A DNA stretch of 64,000 nucleotides, from NCBI RefSeq assembly GCF_016009175.1, contig NZ_JADUCM010000004.1:162137-226136 (forward strand). Direction: 5' to 3'. The position numbers were made by a program, and so were the translations under genes. Positions 53,930 to 62,772 of the stretch are shown here, piece after piece. How positions within the stretch are numbered: position 1 is the first letter of the stretch; the number at the start of each line of letters is the position of its first letter. Under the pieces are notes generated by a model, which was given only the letters and a program-made list of their open reading frames with translations, had not been told where the DNA came from and ran no database searches. The stretch is from Pseudomonas alkylphenolica. GTDB taxonomy: Bacteria > Pseudomonadota > Gammaproteobacteria > Pseudomonadales > Pseudomonadaceae.

Positions 53930-54871
53930 TCAGGCTTCTCGTCCTTGCTCCTGAACGTCCAGTGTCGTGGCCGGTTGCTCGCGGCGTTTGATTTTCAGCT
54001 CGCTGATCACCACCGCGATCACGATCAACAGCCCACCCAGCAGGGCGACGCCGGGTAGACGCTCACCGGCAATACGCCCTACGACGCCTGCCCACACGGG
54101 TTCACCGGCATAGATCAGGGTGGCCCGGGTTGGCGATACCGACTTCTGCGCCCAGTTCATGGCCACTTGAATGGCGGCGCTCATGGCGCCCAGGCCCAGG
54201 GCGCTGAGCAACAGCAGCCAGGAAAAGTCAGGCAATGGTTCCTGGGTTGGCACTACCATCATGAACGACAGCACCGAAGCCGTCGCCAGTTGCACCACCG
54301 TTACCCGGCGTACGTCGACCTTGCCCGCATAGCGACTGATCAGGATGATTTCTGCAGCAATCGCCACTGCGCTGACCAGGGTGGCGATTTCGCCTGCGCT
54401 GAACTGCAGTGAGCCCCCCTCGGGGCCGGCCAGCAGCATGAGCCCGACAAACGCCAGGCCGATGCCCAGGCTTGGCATCAGGCCCGGGCGGCGTCCCAGT
54501 ACGAACCATTGCAACAACGGCACGAAGGGCACATACAGCGCTGTGATGAAGGCCGACTGGCTACTGCTGATGGTTTGCAGGCCGTAGGTCTGCAAGCCGT
54601 AGCCGAGCATGATCGAGACCCCAATCAAAACCCCTGCCTTGAACTCGGTGGCGGTGAGCCCCGACAACACACGCGCCGACACCAGGCCAACGAACAGGGT
54701 CGCGGCGGCAAAGCGCAGGCCGACGAAGAACATCGGGCCGCTGACGGTCATGACGTTGTGCACCAGCAGGAAGGTACCGCCCCAGAGCATGGTGATAAAC
54801 ACCAGGACCAGTTCAGCCTTGCTCAGCCGGAAGGAAACGGAAGGGCGCTCAGGTGGAGTGATTGGAGGCAT
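53930..54871 (-). CDS. EamA-family (DMT superfamily) exporter
   Basis: A 313-residue inner-membrane protein with ten helices in two EamA repeats (about 25-155 and 165-300). ITMLWGGTFLLVHNVM and VPLLQWFVLGRRPG are typical. DMT exporters expel amino acids, metabolites or drugs; no substrate assigned. ATG 54871 is chosen; an in-frame GTG lies at 54901. Divergent from an XRE-cupin regulator, and two copies of a palindromic sequence overlap the shared promoter region, so it is probably repressed by that protein. Confidence 0.88.
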   Translation of the reverse strand: MPPITPPERPSVSFRLSKAELVLVFITMLWGGTFLLVHNVMTVSGPMFFVGLRFAAATLFVGLVSARVLSGLTATEFKAGVLIGVSIMLGYGLQTYGLQTISSSQSAFITALYVPFVPLLQWFVLGRRPGLMPSLGIGLAFVGLMLLAGPEGGSLQFSAGEIATLVSAVAIAAEIILISRYAGKVDVRRVTVVQLATASVLSFMMVVPTQEPLPDFSWLLLLSALGLGAMSAAIQVAMNWAQKSVSPTRATLIYAGEPVWAGVVGRIAGERLPGVALLGGLLIVIAVVISELKIKRREQPATTLDVQEQGREA

Positions 54872-54913
54872 GGACTTGCACACAAATGAGAGGGAACGCA
54901 CAATTGCGAAGAA

Positions 54914-54932
54914 GTGAGCAGTATACTGCGCA
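54914..54932. promoter_or_regulatory. Operator copy 1 (EamA / XRE-cupin promoter)
   Basis: GTGAGCAGTATACTGCGCA contains the perfect 12-base palindrome GCAGTATACTGC (54918-54929). The inner TATACT reads as a -10 element on either strand, fitting overlapping divergent promoters. It matches the copy before rhtA at 17 of 19 positions. Confidence 0.65.
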
Positions 54933-54942
54933 AACCCTGACA

Positions 54943-54961
54943 GTGAGCAATATAGTGCACA
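54943..54961. promoter_or_regulatory. Operator copy 2 overlapping the XRE-cupin start
   Basis: GTGAGCAATATAGTGCACA lies 29 bases downstream of copy 1 and overlaps the possible start codons (GTG 54943 and 54955) of the regulator. It differs at one base of 19 from the copy at 63743-63761 upstream of rhtA. Confidence 0.65.
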
Positions 54962-55518
54962 AAGATTTCAATCAACGGGCGTCCGTGTTGCAGCATGTCA
55001 GCCAGAACGTTCGTCGTCTGCGTCATGCTGCTGACCTCAGTCAGATTGCCCTGGCGGAAAAATCAGGCGTCAGCCGACGCATGCTGGTGGCGATCGAGGC
55101 CGGTGAGAAGAACGTCAGCCTGACCACGCTCGATCGCCTTGCCGAAGCGCTGGGTGCTGCCTTTACCGACCTGATCCAGGCTCCAGACAATCGCGACCCG
55201 AGCCGGATAAACGAGCTGGCCTGGACCGGCGTTCAGCCGGGAAGCAAAGCCGTGTTGCTGGCCAGTTCTGCAGCTACGCGCGAGGTCGAGCTGTGGGAAT
55301 GGCGCCTGGAACCAGGGGAGACCTACGTTTCTGAGGCGGATGCCGATGGCTGGAGTGAGCAGGTCTACGTGTTTGAAGGGTGCCTGACGCTGATCATCGA
55401 AGACCAGCAACAGCACCTGCAGTCAGGGGACTTTTTCAGCTTTGCCAGCAACCGCATGCACGCTTACCGCAACGACGGCGAAGTGGCTACACGCTTTGTG
55501 CGCAATGTGGTGATCTAG
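54955..55518 (+). CDS. XRE-family regulator with C-terminal cupin
   Basis: A 187-residue regulator. The helix-turn-helix at about 12-65 (LRHAADLSQIALAEKSGVSR) is joined to a cupin (about 105-185, with LEPGETYVSEADADGWSEQVYVFEG). Starts at GTG 54955 or GTG 54943 are possible; neither has a ribosome site, so the message may have a very short leader. Operator copy 2 overlaps both. Divergent from the EamA exporter, which it likely represses together with itself and perhaps the distant rhtA. Confidence 0.87.
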   Translation: MHKDFNQRASVLQHVSQNVRRLRHAADLSQIALAEKSGVSRRMLVAIEAGEKNVSLTTLDRLAEALGAAFTDLIQAPDNRDPSRINELAWTGVQPGSKAVLLASSAATREVELWEWRLEPGETYVSEADADGWSEQVYVFEGCLTLIIEDQQQHLQSGDFFSFASNRMHAYRNDGEVATRFVRNVVI

Positions 55519-55557
55519 TGCAGGGCTGGCTGCCAGGCCAGCCCTTTGCGGCATGCT

Positions 55558-56106
55558 TCAATTCTTCAGGTAGTCCTCGGTCGAAATGACCTGGGCGTAG
55601 GCGAAGGCCAAGGAAGCCATGTAGGCAGCATGCACCTGCGCCGCTGGCACCGTTTGCCCGTTGAACTCCAGGTCGCGGCTGGCACAGGCATCATGGATCA
55701 CCGTAACGCCATACCCCAGGTCGGCGGCAGCACGGGTGAAGCCATCAATGCACATATGGCTCATGCTGCCGAGTACGGTTACGGCATTGATGTTGTGTTC
55801 ATCCAGCACCGCCTTGAGGTTGGTGTTCAGGAACGAATTGACCTTGTGTTTCAGCACTACGGGCTCGTTGCCTTGCGGCGCGACCTTGGGGTGGATCTGT
55901 GCACCCTCTGAGCCCGGGGCGAAAAACGGTGCATCGCTGGACTCGAACTCGTGGCGTACATGAACCACCAGGTCACCTTTGTTGCGGCTCGCGGCAATGA
56001 TGCGGGCGGCATTGTCGGCGGCGCGGTCCGCGCCCTCCAGGGTCCATTTGCCGCCGGGGAAGTAGTCGTTCTGGATATCGATGACAATCAGTGCGTGCTT
56101 GCTCAT
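55558..56106 (-). CDS. Isochorismatase-family cysteine hydrolase
   Basis: A 182-residue hydrolase with the Cys-Asp-Lys triad of this family: Asp10 in IVIDIQNDYF, a lysine at 86 or 88 in VVLKHKVNSF, and Cys119 in SMSHMCIDGFTRAA. Members hydrolyse amides or isochorismate-type esters (nicotinamidase, N-carbamoylsarcosine amidase and others); this subgroup has no defined substrate to my knowledge. GAGG precedes ATG 56106. It converges on the XRE-cupin gene with 39 bases between. Confidence 0.9.
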   Translation of the reverse strand: MSKHALIVIDIQNDYFPGGKWTLEGADRAADNAARIIAASRNKGDLVVHVRHEFESSDAPFFAPGSEGAQIHPKVAPQGNEPVVLKHKVNSFLNTNLKAVLDEHNINAVTVLGSMSHMCIDGFTRAAADLGYGVTVIHDACASRDLEFNGQTVPAAQVHAAYMASLAFAYAQVISTEDYLKN

Positions 56107-56223
56107 GTCGGAGGCCTCTCGGAGGGCGTCGTTGTGGTGTGGGTAAAGTTATAGGCGTTAACCGTACGCTTGTGGGGTGGCGCGAACGACAAATCAGGCC
56201 CGGTGCCTTTCGCAACAATGGGG

Positions 56224-56694
56224 CTACGGCGTAGCGTCGGCACCGGGCTCAAGCAGTTGCGGACCAGGACCGTGCTCGGCCAGTTCGTCATTGCAGTTTC
56301 GTAGCGGGCAGCTCTGCAGTGACATGCAGCCGCAACCGATGCAACCGTCCAGCTGATCACGCAGCGCCAGCAACTTGTCGATGCGCTGGTTCAGGTCCTG
56401 GCGCCACTGGGCTGACAGCCGTTGCCAGTCGCTGACGCTGGGGGCGCGGTCAACGGGTAGCGTCTGCAGCGCAGCGTGAATGGTTGCCAGGGGAATGCCC
56501 AGGCGTTGAGCCATCTTTATCACTGCTACCCGGCGCAGGGTTTCACGCGGGTAACGCCGCTGATTTCCGCTACTGCGGGTACTGTGGATCAACCCCTTGC
56601 TTTCATAAAAGTGCAGGGCCGTCACCGCCACTCCGCTACGGATTGCCAGTTGGCCGACGGTCAGGACCTTTTCGGCGGTGCAGGGCGTAATCAT
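56224..56694 (-). CDS. soxR: Redox-sensing regulator SoxR
   Basis: MerR-family activator of 156 residues. The N-terminal winged helix ([20 protein letters not shown]) is followed by a dimerisation helix and the [2Fe-2S] site C118-x2-C121-x-C123-x5-C129 in [12 protein letters not shown], exactly the SoxR spacing. In pseudomonads SoxR responds to redox-active compounds such as phenazines, not general superoxide, and controls a small set of genes. It is divergent from the monooxygenase gene; the SoxR box between them covers the monooxygenase promoter. Confidence 0.97.
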   Translation of the reverse strand: MITPCTAEKVLTVGQLAIRSGVAVTALHFYESKGLIHSTRSSGNQRRYPRETLRRVAVIKMAQRLGIPLATIHAALQTLPVDRAPSVSDWQRLSAQWRQDLNQRIDKLLALRDQLDGCIGCGCMSLQSCPLRNCNDELAEHGPGPQLLEPGADATP

Positions 56695-56707
56695 GACAAA
56701 AATCCGC

Positions 56708-56738
56708 TTGACCTTGAGTTAACTAGAGGTTTTACCCT
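56708..56738 (+). promoter_or_regulatory. SoxR-controlled promoter with SoxR box
   Basis: -35 TTGACC (56708-56713) and -10 TACCCT (56733-56738) are separated by 19 bases, the over-long spacer of MerR-type promoters. The spacer region holds CCTTGAGTTAACTAGAGG (56712-56729), which matches the E. coli SoxR box around GAGTTAACT. It reads into the monooxygenase gene. Confidence 0.85.
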
Positions 56739-56782
56739 GCCTGCCGTTGCATCACAAGTTCACTGACAGGGAGAACGTGCCG

Positions 56783-57139
56783 ATGAGGGCTCCAGAGCGC
56801 AGCCTGTGTTTTACCCAGATGATCGAATTCGAGGTCGTACCCGCGCATCAGCTTGCCTTGGCCCAGGCTCTGGCTGAACGCAGCGAACTGTTGGCTTTAC
56901 AGCATGTCGGCCTGATTGGCGCAAGTGTTCAGGCCAGCGATGACGGCAGCCGCGTACTGCAGTACCTGCAGTGGCAATCACGCAATGCCTGGGAAAAGGC
57001 GGCCAGCAGTTTTGCCCAGGAGCCCTTTTTGCAGTTGATCCGGCAGCATCAGGCCAAAGGCGTCAATTTCGCCGCCTTTCAAACCCTGAGCAGCCTGGCG
57101 CGCAGTGCCACCGATGGATTGCATTGCCAATTGCCGTAG
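56783..57139 (+). CDS. Antibiotic biosynthesis monooxygenase-domain protein, SoxR target
   Basis: A 118-residue protein of the small ABM dimeric alpha/beta-barrel type (CFTQMIEFEVVPAHQLALAQ; LQYLQWQSRNAWEKAASSF). Such proteins oxidise quinol- or phenazine-like substrates without cofactor, or degrade haem. AGGGAG precedes ATG 56783. The SoxR-type promoter directly upstream and the position next to soxR match PA2274-PA2273 of P. aeruginosa. A role in detoxifying redox-cycling compounds is inferred. Confidence 0.85.
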   Translation: MRAPERSLCFTQMIEFEVVPAHQLALAQALAERSELLALQHVGLIGASVQASDDGSRVLQYLQWQSRNAWEKAASSFAQEPFLQLIRQHQAKGVNFAAFQTLSSLARSATDGLHCQLP

Positions 57140-57141
57140 GC

Positions 57142-57912
57142 TCAGGAATACCAGGGTGAATGGTGAGGGTAGCGATCAAGGCGCGCGCCGATGACCATTT
57201 CGCTGACCCAGGCGCTGAGAATCGAGCTGTAGGCTTTCTGGCTGCGGTCGCTGGACAGTGCATGGTCCGCACCATCGACGATCCGATGGGTCAGTGAGTG
57301 GGCGCTGACGAATGCCGAGCGGTAGCTCATCAGTGTGCTGTGCGGCACATAATCGTCCTGTTCCGACTCAACCAGCAGCACGTCGCCGGCAAACTCGGCG
57401 CAGGCGCCTAACGCTCGGTTGTCGGCGGGCCCCAACGGGCGACGGCGATAGTCGTTCAGCTTCTGCCGGTCGAGGCCTTGTTTGGGGGTGGTCCACTCAT
57501 CGTCCCAATATAGCGCCGGGACCCTCAAGGCCAGCCATTTAACTGGCCGCAAGGCGGTCAATAGGGTCGCCAGATAGCCGCCGTAGCTGCTGCCGATCAC
57601 GGCAATCGCGCTGGTGTCGACTGCCGGGTGGCTGACCAGTCGATCATAGGCGGCCACAAGGTCGGCCAGATTCTGTTCGCGGGTCACGCTCAGGCGCTGG
57701 TGTTCGGTTTTTTCATGGCCACGCAGGTCGAACGTCATGCACACACAGCCAAGGCCGGTGATCTGTTTTGCCCGCGCCAGGTCGCGCTGCTGGCTGCCGC
57801 CCCAACCATGCACGAATAAAATGCCGGGCACCTTGTCGCCGGGGCTGACGATGGTCGCGGCGATGTGTTCGTCGTCGACCTGAATTTCGATGGACTCGCT
57901 ATGGATGGTCAT
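57142..57912 (-). CDS. Alpha/beta hydrolase
   Basis: A 256-residue hydrolase. GILFVHGWGGSQQ is the oxyanion-hole region, nucleophile serine is in GSSYGGYLATLL, aspartate likely in ESEQDDYVPH and histidine in VDGADHALSS. It resembles dienelactone hydrolase/acylpeptidase-like enzymes; substrate unknown. Start ATG 57912 (MTIHSESIEIQV) is used, since the frame above it lies inside the upstream gene. It overlaps that gene by 14 bases, so the two are coupled. It is convergent with the monooxygenase gene. Confidence 0.88.
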   Translation of the reverse strand: MTIHSESIEIQVDDEHIAATIVSPGDKVPGILFVHGWGGSQQRDLARAKQITGLGCVCMTFDLRGHEKTEHQRLSVTREQNLADLVAAYDRLVSHPAVDTSAIAVIGSSYGGYLATLLTALRPVKWLALRVPALYWDDEWTTPKQGLDRQKLNDYRRRPLGPADNRALGACAEFAGDVLLVESEQDDYVPHSTLMSYRSAFVSAHSLTHRIVDGADHALSSDRSQKAYSSILSAWVSEMVIGARLDRYPHHSPWYS

Positions 57913-59008
57913 AGTCGCGCAGGCGTGCATACTTGCAGATTCGTCCGAGTTCACTGTCGTCCCCCTGATAGAAAATGGTCGAATCCCCAGGCAGATCCGG
58001 CTCCTCGAAAACTTCATGGGTGGAGGCGCGCACCCGATTGAGCGCCGGATCGGCTGCGAATGCCTGCAGGGCCAGAATCTCGGCACTGCTGGCGCCACCT
58101 ATTCGCCATGATTGTTCCAGCACGCCGCTGCGTGGCTTGTCGCGACTGTTCAGGCCGCGGGCGACGTCATAGTTTCGGCGTGAAGCGATGAAGCCCGGAA
58201 AACTCTGCAGGGCTGCCTGCTCGTAGGTCCTGGCCTGGGTAACGGCCAGGCGCAGCGGGTCGTCGAGCTCCAGTTGCAGCAAGGCGTCATAGTCACCGCG
58301 GACCAGCACCAGGTCCGAGCCACCGTAGATCTCTTCGCCGGTATGGTCGCGGGTCAATTGCTGGGTACCGTAATAGCTGCACAGAATGCCGGCGACCAAG
58401 GCCTGGCCAACACTGAAGGTTTGAACCTCGGTCAGGTTTTCTTCAAGCGTCAGGCCCCAGATCGCCAGCTCCCGTTCGTCCAGGCCTGCCAGCGCCTGCT
58501 CGACGTCGGTGGTCGAGGTGATCACCGTTTGTCCTCGCCCGGCCGTGGCCCGCACCGGCTTTATCCGCAGCGGCCCGTCGCGCAACAACAGTGCCGAAGC
58601 GCGGTGGGCATCCTCAAGGCTGAATACGGTATAGCCACTGAGTAACGCATCACTTGCGCGGCGAGCAAATTCGTCGGTCCAGCCCAGGGGATAGCGACCG
58701 TTGGCCGGCAGTGGGTGGGAAATGGCCTTGGTGGCCATGTAAGGCGCTTTCACCATTCCGCCGAACAGATCCTGGGCCGACGTAATGCCCATATCCCGAT
58801 AGCGATTCGGATCGATCAGGGTTTCGGTGGGCAGGAAATAGAAGTTGTCGCTGTGCGTAGCTGGGTACACGGGTTCAGTGACCTGCGTACCGAGCAATTG
58901 GGCCAGGCGTTCGGCAAGCTTGAGGTGCACACTGTGTTCGTGTTCCGGGGTGTGGTCGCGCGTATCGAGCAGCACGACACCCTGTTTATGGTCGGTGGCG
59001 CGGCGCAT
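57899..59008 (-). CDS. DUF3182-family protein
   Basis: A 369-residue protein that I place in DUF3182 from remembered pattern. It looks like an ATP-grasp-like fold: LLLRDGPLRIKPVRATAGRG in the middle, then an LDERELAIWGLTLEENL strand with an acidic end that could bind metal. No signal peptide. GAGGAAA precedes ATG 59008. Its stop overlaps the downstream hydrolase, suggesting a shared pathway. Reaction unknown. Upstream is an AT-rich divergent gap (59009-59215). Confidence 0.75.
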   Translation of the reverse strand: MRRATDHKQGVVLLDTRDHTPEHEHSVHLKLAERLAQLLGTQVTEPVYPATHSDNFYFLPTETLIDPNRYRDMGITSAQDLFGGMVKAPYMATKAISHPLPANGRYPLGWTDEFARRASDALLSGYTVFSLEDAHRASALLLRDGPLRIKPVRATAGRGQTVITSTTDVEQALAGLDERELAIWGLTLEENLTEVQTFSVGQALVAGILCSYYGTQQLTRDHTGEEIYGGSDLVLVRGDYDALLQLELDDPLRLAVTQARTYEQAALQSFPGFIASRRNYDVARGLNSRDKPRSGVLEQSWRIGGASSAEILALQAFAADPALNRVRASTHEVFEEPDLPGDSTIFYQGDDSELGRICKYARLRDYDHP

Positions 59009-59215
59009 GGTATTTCCTCGGCGGGCTGTATTGTTGTGAAGGCCGCATCGCCCGGAAGTTCAGTGAGTACGAATTATTTCGCTTAAAGTTATATGTATAT
59101 GGAAATATATAATTAATAGTTCTATTGGCGGTGAGGCACTATGGGTTATTCGTGCCTGCGCTTATGCAGGCAGCGTCTTCTCTATATAGGCATGGACAAC
59201 CAGAGGCCTGCAGCA

Positions 59216-60376
59216 ATGAATACTCTCCCGTTGTATTTCGATTACGCCGCCACGACACCGGTCGACGAGCGAGTCATACAGGTGATGGTCGAGTGCCTGG
59301 GTGCCTCGGGTAACTTTGGCAATCCGGCATCCACTTCGCACCGCTACGGTCAGCTGGCACGCACGGCCGTCGAGCGGGCGCGCGCCCAGGTTGCTGCCCT
59401 GGTGGGGGCCGAGGCCGGGCAGATCGTCTGGACGTCGGGTGCTACTGAGTCCAACAACCTGGCGCTGAAGGGGGTGGCTCAGGGGCATCAGCGTGGCCAT
59501 ATCATTACCAGCCAGATTGAACACAAGGCGGTGCTTGATACGGTCTTTCAGCTGGAGCAGGCCGGGTTCTCGGTGACGCGCCTGGTCCCCGATGGCCAAG
59601 GTGTCATCAGCCCGGAGGGGGTGGCCGCAGCATTGCGCGATGACACCGTGCTGGTCTCGTTGATGCTGGTCAACAATGAACTGGGTACCGTCAACGATGT
59701 TGCCGCCATTGGCGAAGTGGTACATCAGCACGGGGCGTTGCTGCATGTGGACGCTGCTCAAGGCGTTGGCAAACTGCGCATCGACCTCAAGCAATGGCCT
59801 GTGGACCTGATGTCGTTCTCTGCCCACAAGGTCTATGGTCCCAAGGGCATTGGTGCCTTGTATGTCGGTGAGCGTGCCAGGCCTTTGCTCTGTGCACAGA
59901 TTCATGGCGGTGGCCATGAAGGTGGCTTGCGCTCTGGAACGCTAGCCACTCACCAGATTGTTGGTCTGGGAACAGCTTTCGAACTCGCAGGCCAATTACT
60001 CGAAGGCGAAGTCCTGCGTATAGGCCAGTTGCGCCAACACTTGCTGGACCTGCTTGGCGATATTCCCGGGCTGGTCGTCAACGGCAGCCCCCATCAACGC
60101 ATTGAGCACACCCTTAGCCTGACCTTTACTGGTGATGCGCCGGATCTTGCAGCCCTTGCCGAACGTCTGGCGTTTTCCTCGACGTCGGCGTGCAACTCCT
60201 CCAGTAGCCAGCCCTCGCATGTGCTGCTTGCATTGGGACTTACACCGCAGGCTGCACGGCAGAGCATTCGTCTGAGCCTGGGCCGTTACACCCGGATAGA
60301 GGATGTTGATCAGGCGGTGCAGGCAATCAAGGCCTCGTTGCAGCCGCAGCCGTTCTGGGCAGTTGCCGGAGGCTGA
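59216..60376 (+). CDS. Cysteine desulfurase-like class V aminotransferase
   Basis: A 386-residue PLP enzyme. YFDYAATTPVDERV is the NifS/IscS N-terminus; TSGATESNNLALKG, IEHKAVLD, HVDAAQGVGK and the lysine in FSAHKVYGPKGIG follow. The catalytic cysteine loop STSACNSSSSQPSHVLLALG is of the flexible IscS type, so persulfide formation is plausible. It is not near iscU/sufE genes and may serve another purpose. I chose ATG 59216 because AGAGG lies upstream and the family N-terminus begins there; ATG 59192 is in frame. The promoter lies in the AT-rich gap 59080-59130. Confidence 0.88.
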   Translation: MNTLPLYFDYAATTPVDERVIQVMVECLGASGNFGNPASTSHRYGQLARTAVERARAQVAALVGAEAGQIVWTSGATESNNLALKGVAQGHQRGHIITSQIEHKAVLDTVFQLEQAGFSVTRLVPDGQGVISPEGVAAALRDDTVLVSLMLVNNELGTVNDVAAIGEVVHQHGALLHVDAAQGVGKLRIDLKQWPVDLMSFSAHKVYGPKGIGALYVGERARPLLCAQIHGGGHEGGLRSGTLATHQIVGLGTAFELAGQLLEGEVLRIGQLRQHLLDLLGDIPGLVVNGSPHQRIEHTLSLTFTGDAPDLAALAERLAFSSTSACNSSSSQPSHVLLALGLTPQAARQSIRLSLGRYTRIEDVDQAVQAIKASLQPQPFWAVAGG

Positions 60377-60431
60377 CACCTGTTCCATTATCTGCGCCTA
60401 ATCGATGGATGCCGTGGTAGCAGGAGTCAGC

Positions 60432-62246
60432 ATGAACACTCAGTCTTCAACGCAGGGAGCGGTGAAAGAACGCCTGGCGGCAGTTCGTCAGGTGATGGAG
60501 CAAGAAGGGGTTAGCGCCTTGCTGGTGCCTTCGGCCGATCCTCACCTTTCCGAATACTTGCCTGGCTATTGGCAAGGGCGCGAATGGCTGTCCGGCTTCC
60601 ATGGGTCGGTCGGCACCTTGATCGTGACACCAGATTTCGCCGGACTGTGGGTCGATAGCCGTTATTGGGAGCAGGCCGAGAAGGAGCTTGCCGGCAGCAG
60701 CATCGAACTGATGAAGCTGCAACCCGGAAAACCGGGGCCGCTGGACTGGCTGGCCGAGCAGACGCCAGAGGCAGGCGTGGTGGCCGTTGATGGTGAGGTA
60801 ATGGCACTGGCATCAGCACGTCAACTGGAGGAGCGCCTTCAGGCCCGCAATGCACGATTGCTCACCACTCGGGACCTGCTTGGCCAGGTGTGGCAGGACC
60901 GTCCGTCCTTGCCGCAGAGTCCGGTCTATCAGCACCTGCCTCCCGAAGCGACCGTGAGTCGTGCTGATAAACTCGAACAGTTACGCGCGGCCATGTGCGA
61001 ACGGTGCGCCGACTGGCACTTCATTGCCACCCTTGACGACATTGCCTGGTTGTTCAACTTGCGTGGTAGCGACGTTTCCTACAATCCGGTGTTTGTCTCG
61101 TTCGCCCTGATCGGTCAGGCGCAGGCAACGCTCTACGTTGCCCCTGGCAAACTCGATGCAGCGCTGCGTCAGGTGCTTGAAGCCGATGGCATTGCGGTGC
61201 GCGATTATGCGGATATACACACGGGCTTGTCCGAGGTGTCGGCGGGCAGCAGCCTGCTGCTGGATCCTGCGCGAGTAACCCGGGGGTTGATCGACAGTTT
61301 GCCGAGCGACGTTCGATTGGTTGAAGGGCTTAACCCCACGACACTGGCCAAGTCGAAAAAGAGCACAGAAGATCTGCTGCATATCCGCAGGGCGATGGAG
61401 CAGGATGGTGCCGCGTTGTGTGAGTTTTTCGCCTGGCTGGAGGCGGCGCAAGGGCGGGAAACGATCACCGAGTTGACCATCGATGAGCAGCTAAGTGCTG
61501 CCCGGGCCCGTCGTCCAGGTTTCGTTTCATTGAGTTTTTCCACCATAGCGGCGTTCAATGCCAACGGTGCGATGCCGCATTATCGTGCGACCGAAGCGTC
61601 CCATTCACGTATCGAAGGCGATGGTCTGTTGCTGATTGACTCGGGCGGTCAGTACTTGGGCGGTACCACAGACATCACGCGCATGGTGCCAGTGGGCACC
61701 CCTAGCCTGGAGCAGAAGCAGGACTGTACCCGGGTGCTCAAAGGGGTGATTGCATTGTCGGCGGCCCGTTTCCCGCGCGGCATTCTTTCGCCGATGCTCG
61801 ATGCTATCGCCCGGGCACCAATCTGGGCTGAGCACGTGGATTATGGTCATGGCACCGGGCACGGTGTCGGCTACTTCATGAATGTGCATGAAGGCCCGCA
61901 GGTGATTGCCTATCAGGCGCTGGCTGCGCCTCAGACGGCAATGCAGGCCGGGATGATCACGTCAATCGAGCCGGGGACCTACCGACCTGGCCGTTGGGGC
62001 GTTCGTATTGAAAACCTGGTCTTCAACCGTGAGGCGGGGCGCAGCGAATTTGGCGACTTCCTGGCGTTCGAGACCCTGACATTGTGTCCGATCGATACCC
62101 GTTGCCTGTTGCCAGAGCTGTTGAATGCACAGGAGCTGGGCTGGCTCAACGGCTACCACCAGCAGGTGCGCGAACGACTATCGCCATTGCTCAGTGGGGC
62201 TGCATTGCAATGGTTGCATGAGCGAACTGCAGCACTTTCGATCTGA
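60432..62246 (+). CDS. M24-family aminopeptidase P (XPNPEP1-type)
   Basis: A 604-residue Xaa-Pro aminopeptidase that removes N-terminal residues before proline. It has two creatinase-like N-terminal domains (about 10-310) and the pita-bread catalytic domain. The metal ligands are visible: Asp in LLIDSGGQYLGG and TTDITRMV, His in GHGTGHGVGYFMNVHEGP, Glu in SIEPGTY and RIENLV. The three-domain form is longer than E. coli PepP (441 residues). AGGAG is seven bases before ATG 60432. It follows the desulfurase-like gene by 55 bases and may be co-transcribed. Confidence 0.92.
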   Translation: MNTQSSTQGAVKERLAAVRQVMEQEGVSALLVPSADPHLSEYLPGYWQGREWLSGFHGSVGTLIVTPDFAGLWVDSRYWEQAEKELAGSSIELMKLQPGKPGPLDWLAEQTPEAGVVAVDGEVMALASARQLEERLQARNARLLTTRDLLGQVWQDRPSLPQSPVYQHLPPEATVSRADKLEQLRAAMCERCADWHFIATLDDIAWLFNLRGSDVSYNPVFVSFALIGQAQATLYVAPGKLDAALRQVLEADGIAVRDYADIHTGLSEVSAGSSLLLDPARVTRGLIDSLPSDVRLVEGLNPTTLAKSKKSTEDLLHIRRAMEQDGAALCEFFAWLEAAQGRETITELTIDEQLSAARARRPGFVSLSFSTIAAFNANGAMPHYRATEASHSRIEGDGLLLIDSGGQYLGGTTDITRMVPVGTPSLEQKQDCTRVLKGVIALSAARFPRGILSPMLDAIARAPIWAEHVDYGHGTGHGVGYFMNVHEGPQVIAYQALAAPQTAMQAGMITSIEPGTYRPGRWGVRIENLVFNREAGRSEFGDFLAFETLTLCPIDTRCLLPELLNAQELGWLNGYHQQVRERLSPLLSGAALQWLHERTAALSI

Positions 62247-62264
62247 AGGCGGTAGCCAGTGCAC

Positions 62265-62290
62265 AAAGGGCAGCCTGCTGGCTGCCCTTT
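62265..62290. terminator. Bidirectional terminator between pepP and lipoprotein genes
   Basis: AAAGGGCAGCC (62265-62275) pairs perfectly with GGCTGCCCTTT (62280-62290), loop TGCT. It ends in T on the plus strand and in a mirrored T-run on the minus strand, suiting the convergent genes. Confidence 0.85.
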
Positions 62291-62304
62291 GAGTGGGGAG
62301 TTCG

Positions 62305-62586
62305 TTACTTGCAGATCACGATCATGCTGCGGCTGGTGTAGCCGGCGGGATTGAGGCCAAACAGGAAGTCACCGGCTTCTTCATCGTCGTTACCAGAGCG
62401 GGCGATCACTTTGTAGCCTTTGGCGCCGCAGGCAGTCGTCGCCTTTTCGTTGCATTTTTCCCAGGATGACGAGAGGCCGGAGCAGCTGATGTGCAGGCCT
62501 TTCTTGCCGCGCTTGACTTCGGTTTTGGCAGTCGCCGCGCATCCAGCAATGGCCAATATGGCCAGGATGAGCAAAATTCGTTTCAT
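62305..62586 (-). CDS. Small predicted lipoprotein of unknown function
   Basis: A 93-residue protein with a lipoprotein signal, MKRILLILAILAIAGC (lipobox IAGC, Cys16). The mature part has cysteines at SCSGLSSSWEKC, TACG and the final ICK that could form disulfides, and an acidic loop NDDEEAGD. No domain recognised; the pattern resembles short outer-membrane lipoproteins common in pseudomonads. Transcribed alone on the minus strand. Confidence 0.82.
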   Translation of the reverse strand: MKRILLILAILAIAGCAATAKTEVKRGKKGLHISCSGLSSSWEKCNEKATTACGAKGYKVIARSGNDDEEAGDFLFGLNPAGYTSRSMIVICK

Positions 62587-62772
62587 TCCCGTCCTTACAT
62601 TCGTGCCGGATCTGTCATCCGGGTCCGATAGCTGTGGCGTCGTCCTGATGCTCCCTTGCGTCCCTGTCTCGTCCTATTAGATAACATCAAGGTTGTCGTT
62701 GCATGACAGCTTAAAGACCGAAGATGCCCGGCACAATGATAATTCTCGGTTTAAATGGAAATAATTCTCAAG

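Noticed and set aside
56198..56248. Terminator after soxR
   Set aside because: GCCCGGTGCC (56198-56207) and GGCACCGGGC (56239-56248) are a perfect inverted repeat, but the loop is 31 bases, includes the stop codon, and there is no T-tract; not called.
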